Shown here: positions 34,531 to 34,537 of the stretch, piece after piece
Position numbering within the stretch: position 1 is the stretch's first letter
Layout of the letters: each line of letters begins with the position of its first letter
Origin: a virus
IMG/VR virus record: IMGVR_UViG_3300025732_000142
Span: 1-34,537 of that record
Direction: 5' to 3' (one strand)
Length of the DNA stretch: 34,537 nucleotides
Position numbers and translations under genes: made by a program
The notes under the pieces: generated by a model
Told to the model about the DNA's origin: nothing
What the model saw: only the letters and a program-made list of their open reading frames with translations
The model's database searches: none

Positions 34531-34537
34531 TAGATCA

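Overview
This window looks like part of a double-stranded DNA tailed phage that infects a Bacteroidota host, most likely a crAss-like phage (Crassvirales). The evidence is the block IHF/HU-like protein, PD-(D/E)XK nuclease, large terminase, portal, scaffold-like protein and major capsid protein at 24.6-34.5 kb, two oppositely transcribed arms, AT-rich DNA, starts with no Shine-Dalgarno sequence, TAnnTTTG-type promoter boxes and Bacteroidota-like small proteins (a ClpS relative, C-D-A-Y-G lipoproteins). Stops are TAA, TGA and TAG used normally, so the standard code applies. The window is a fragment: a gene is cut at base 1 and the sequence stops just after the capsid gene.

Left arm, minus strand, 1-15.3 kb. 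From 1 to 9.1 kb there are tightly packed, often ATGA-overlapping genes: an RlpA-like wall enzyme, a DnaA domain IV-like protein, a ClpS-like adaptor, an SF2/SNF2-type helicase, an HNH nuclease, a tRNA-Arg(UCU), and many small membrane or secreted proteins. From 9.2 to 12.1 kb a DUF2828 protein (TROVE-like helices plus a von Willebrand A domain, the architecture of the RNA-binding protein Ro60) lies next to gaps of about 400 bases. These gaps are full of base-paired, noncoding structure, including two copies of a three-way-junction RNA with compensatory base changes. From 12.1 to 15.3 kb there is a row of very small genes, most of them a separate cassette: gene, GC-rich hairpin terminator, then a conserved 15-base element (TAACTGTGYYYTACT on the minus strand, 11 copies) and a short AT-rich leader.

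Divergent region, 15.37-15.76 kb. This has no gene. It holds nested inverted repeats, a GC-only palindrome, an AT-rich tract and a strong hairpin before the first rightward gene. It is a candidate for bidirectional control or a replication origin.

Right arm, plus strand, 15.7-34.5 kb. First come a lipoprotein, a zincin-like metallopeptidase, a GroES-like co-chaperonin and a DUF3310 protein. Next are virion appendage genes (18.5-21.9 kb), then a lysis block (u-spanin-like protein, holin-like protein, a small NrdD-like glycyl-radical peptide, amidase), and then the head-building operon (23.9-34.5 kb). Three right-arm genes begin with the same TATATTWG-N3-ATG arrangement, which suggests leaderless transcripts.

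The best candidate for an undescribed system is the DUF2828 protein with its structured RNAs. Other items worth attention are the phage ClpS without a delivery extension, the conserved left-arm gene split by an in-frame TAA, and the cassette array of single-gene transcription units. All functions are read from the sequence by eye; no database search, folding program or alignment was run.
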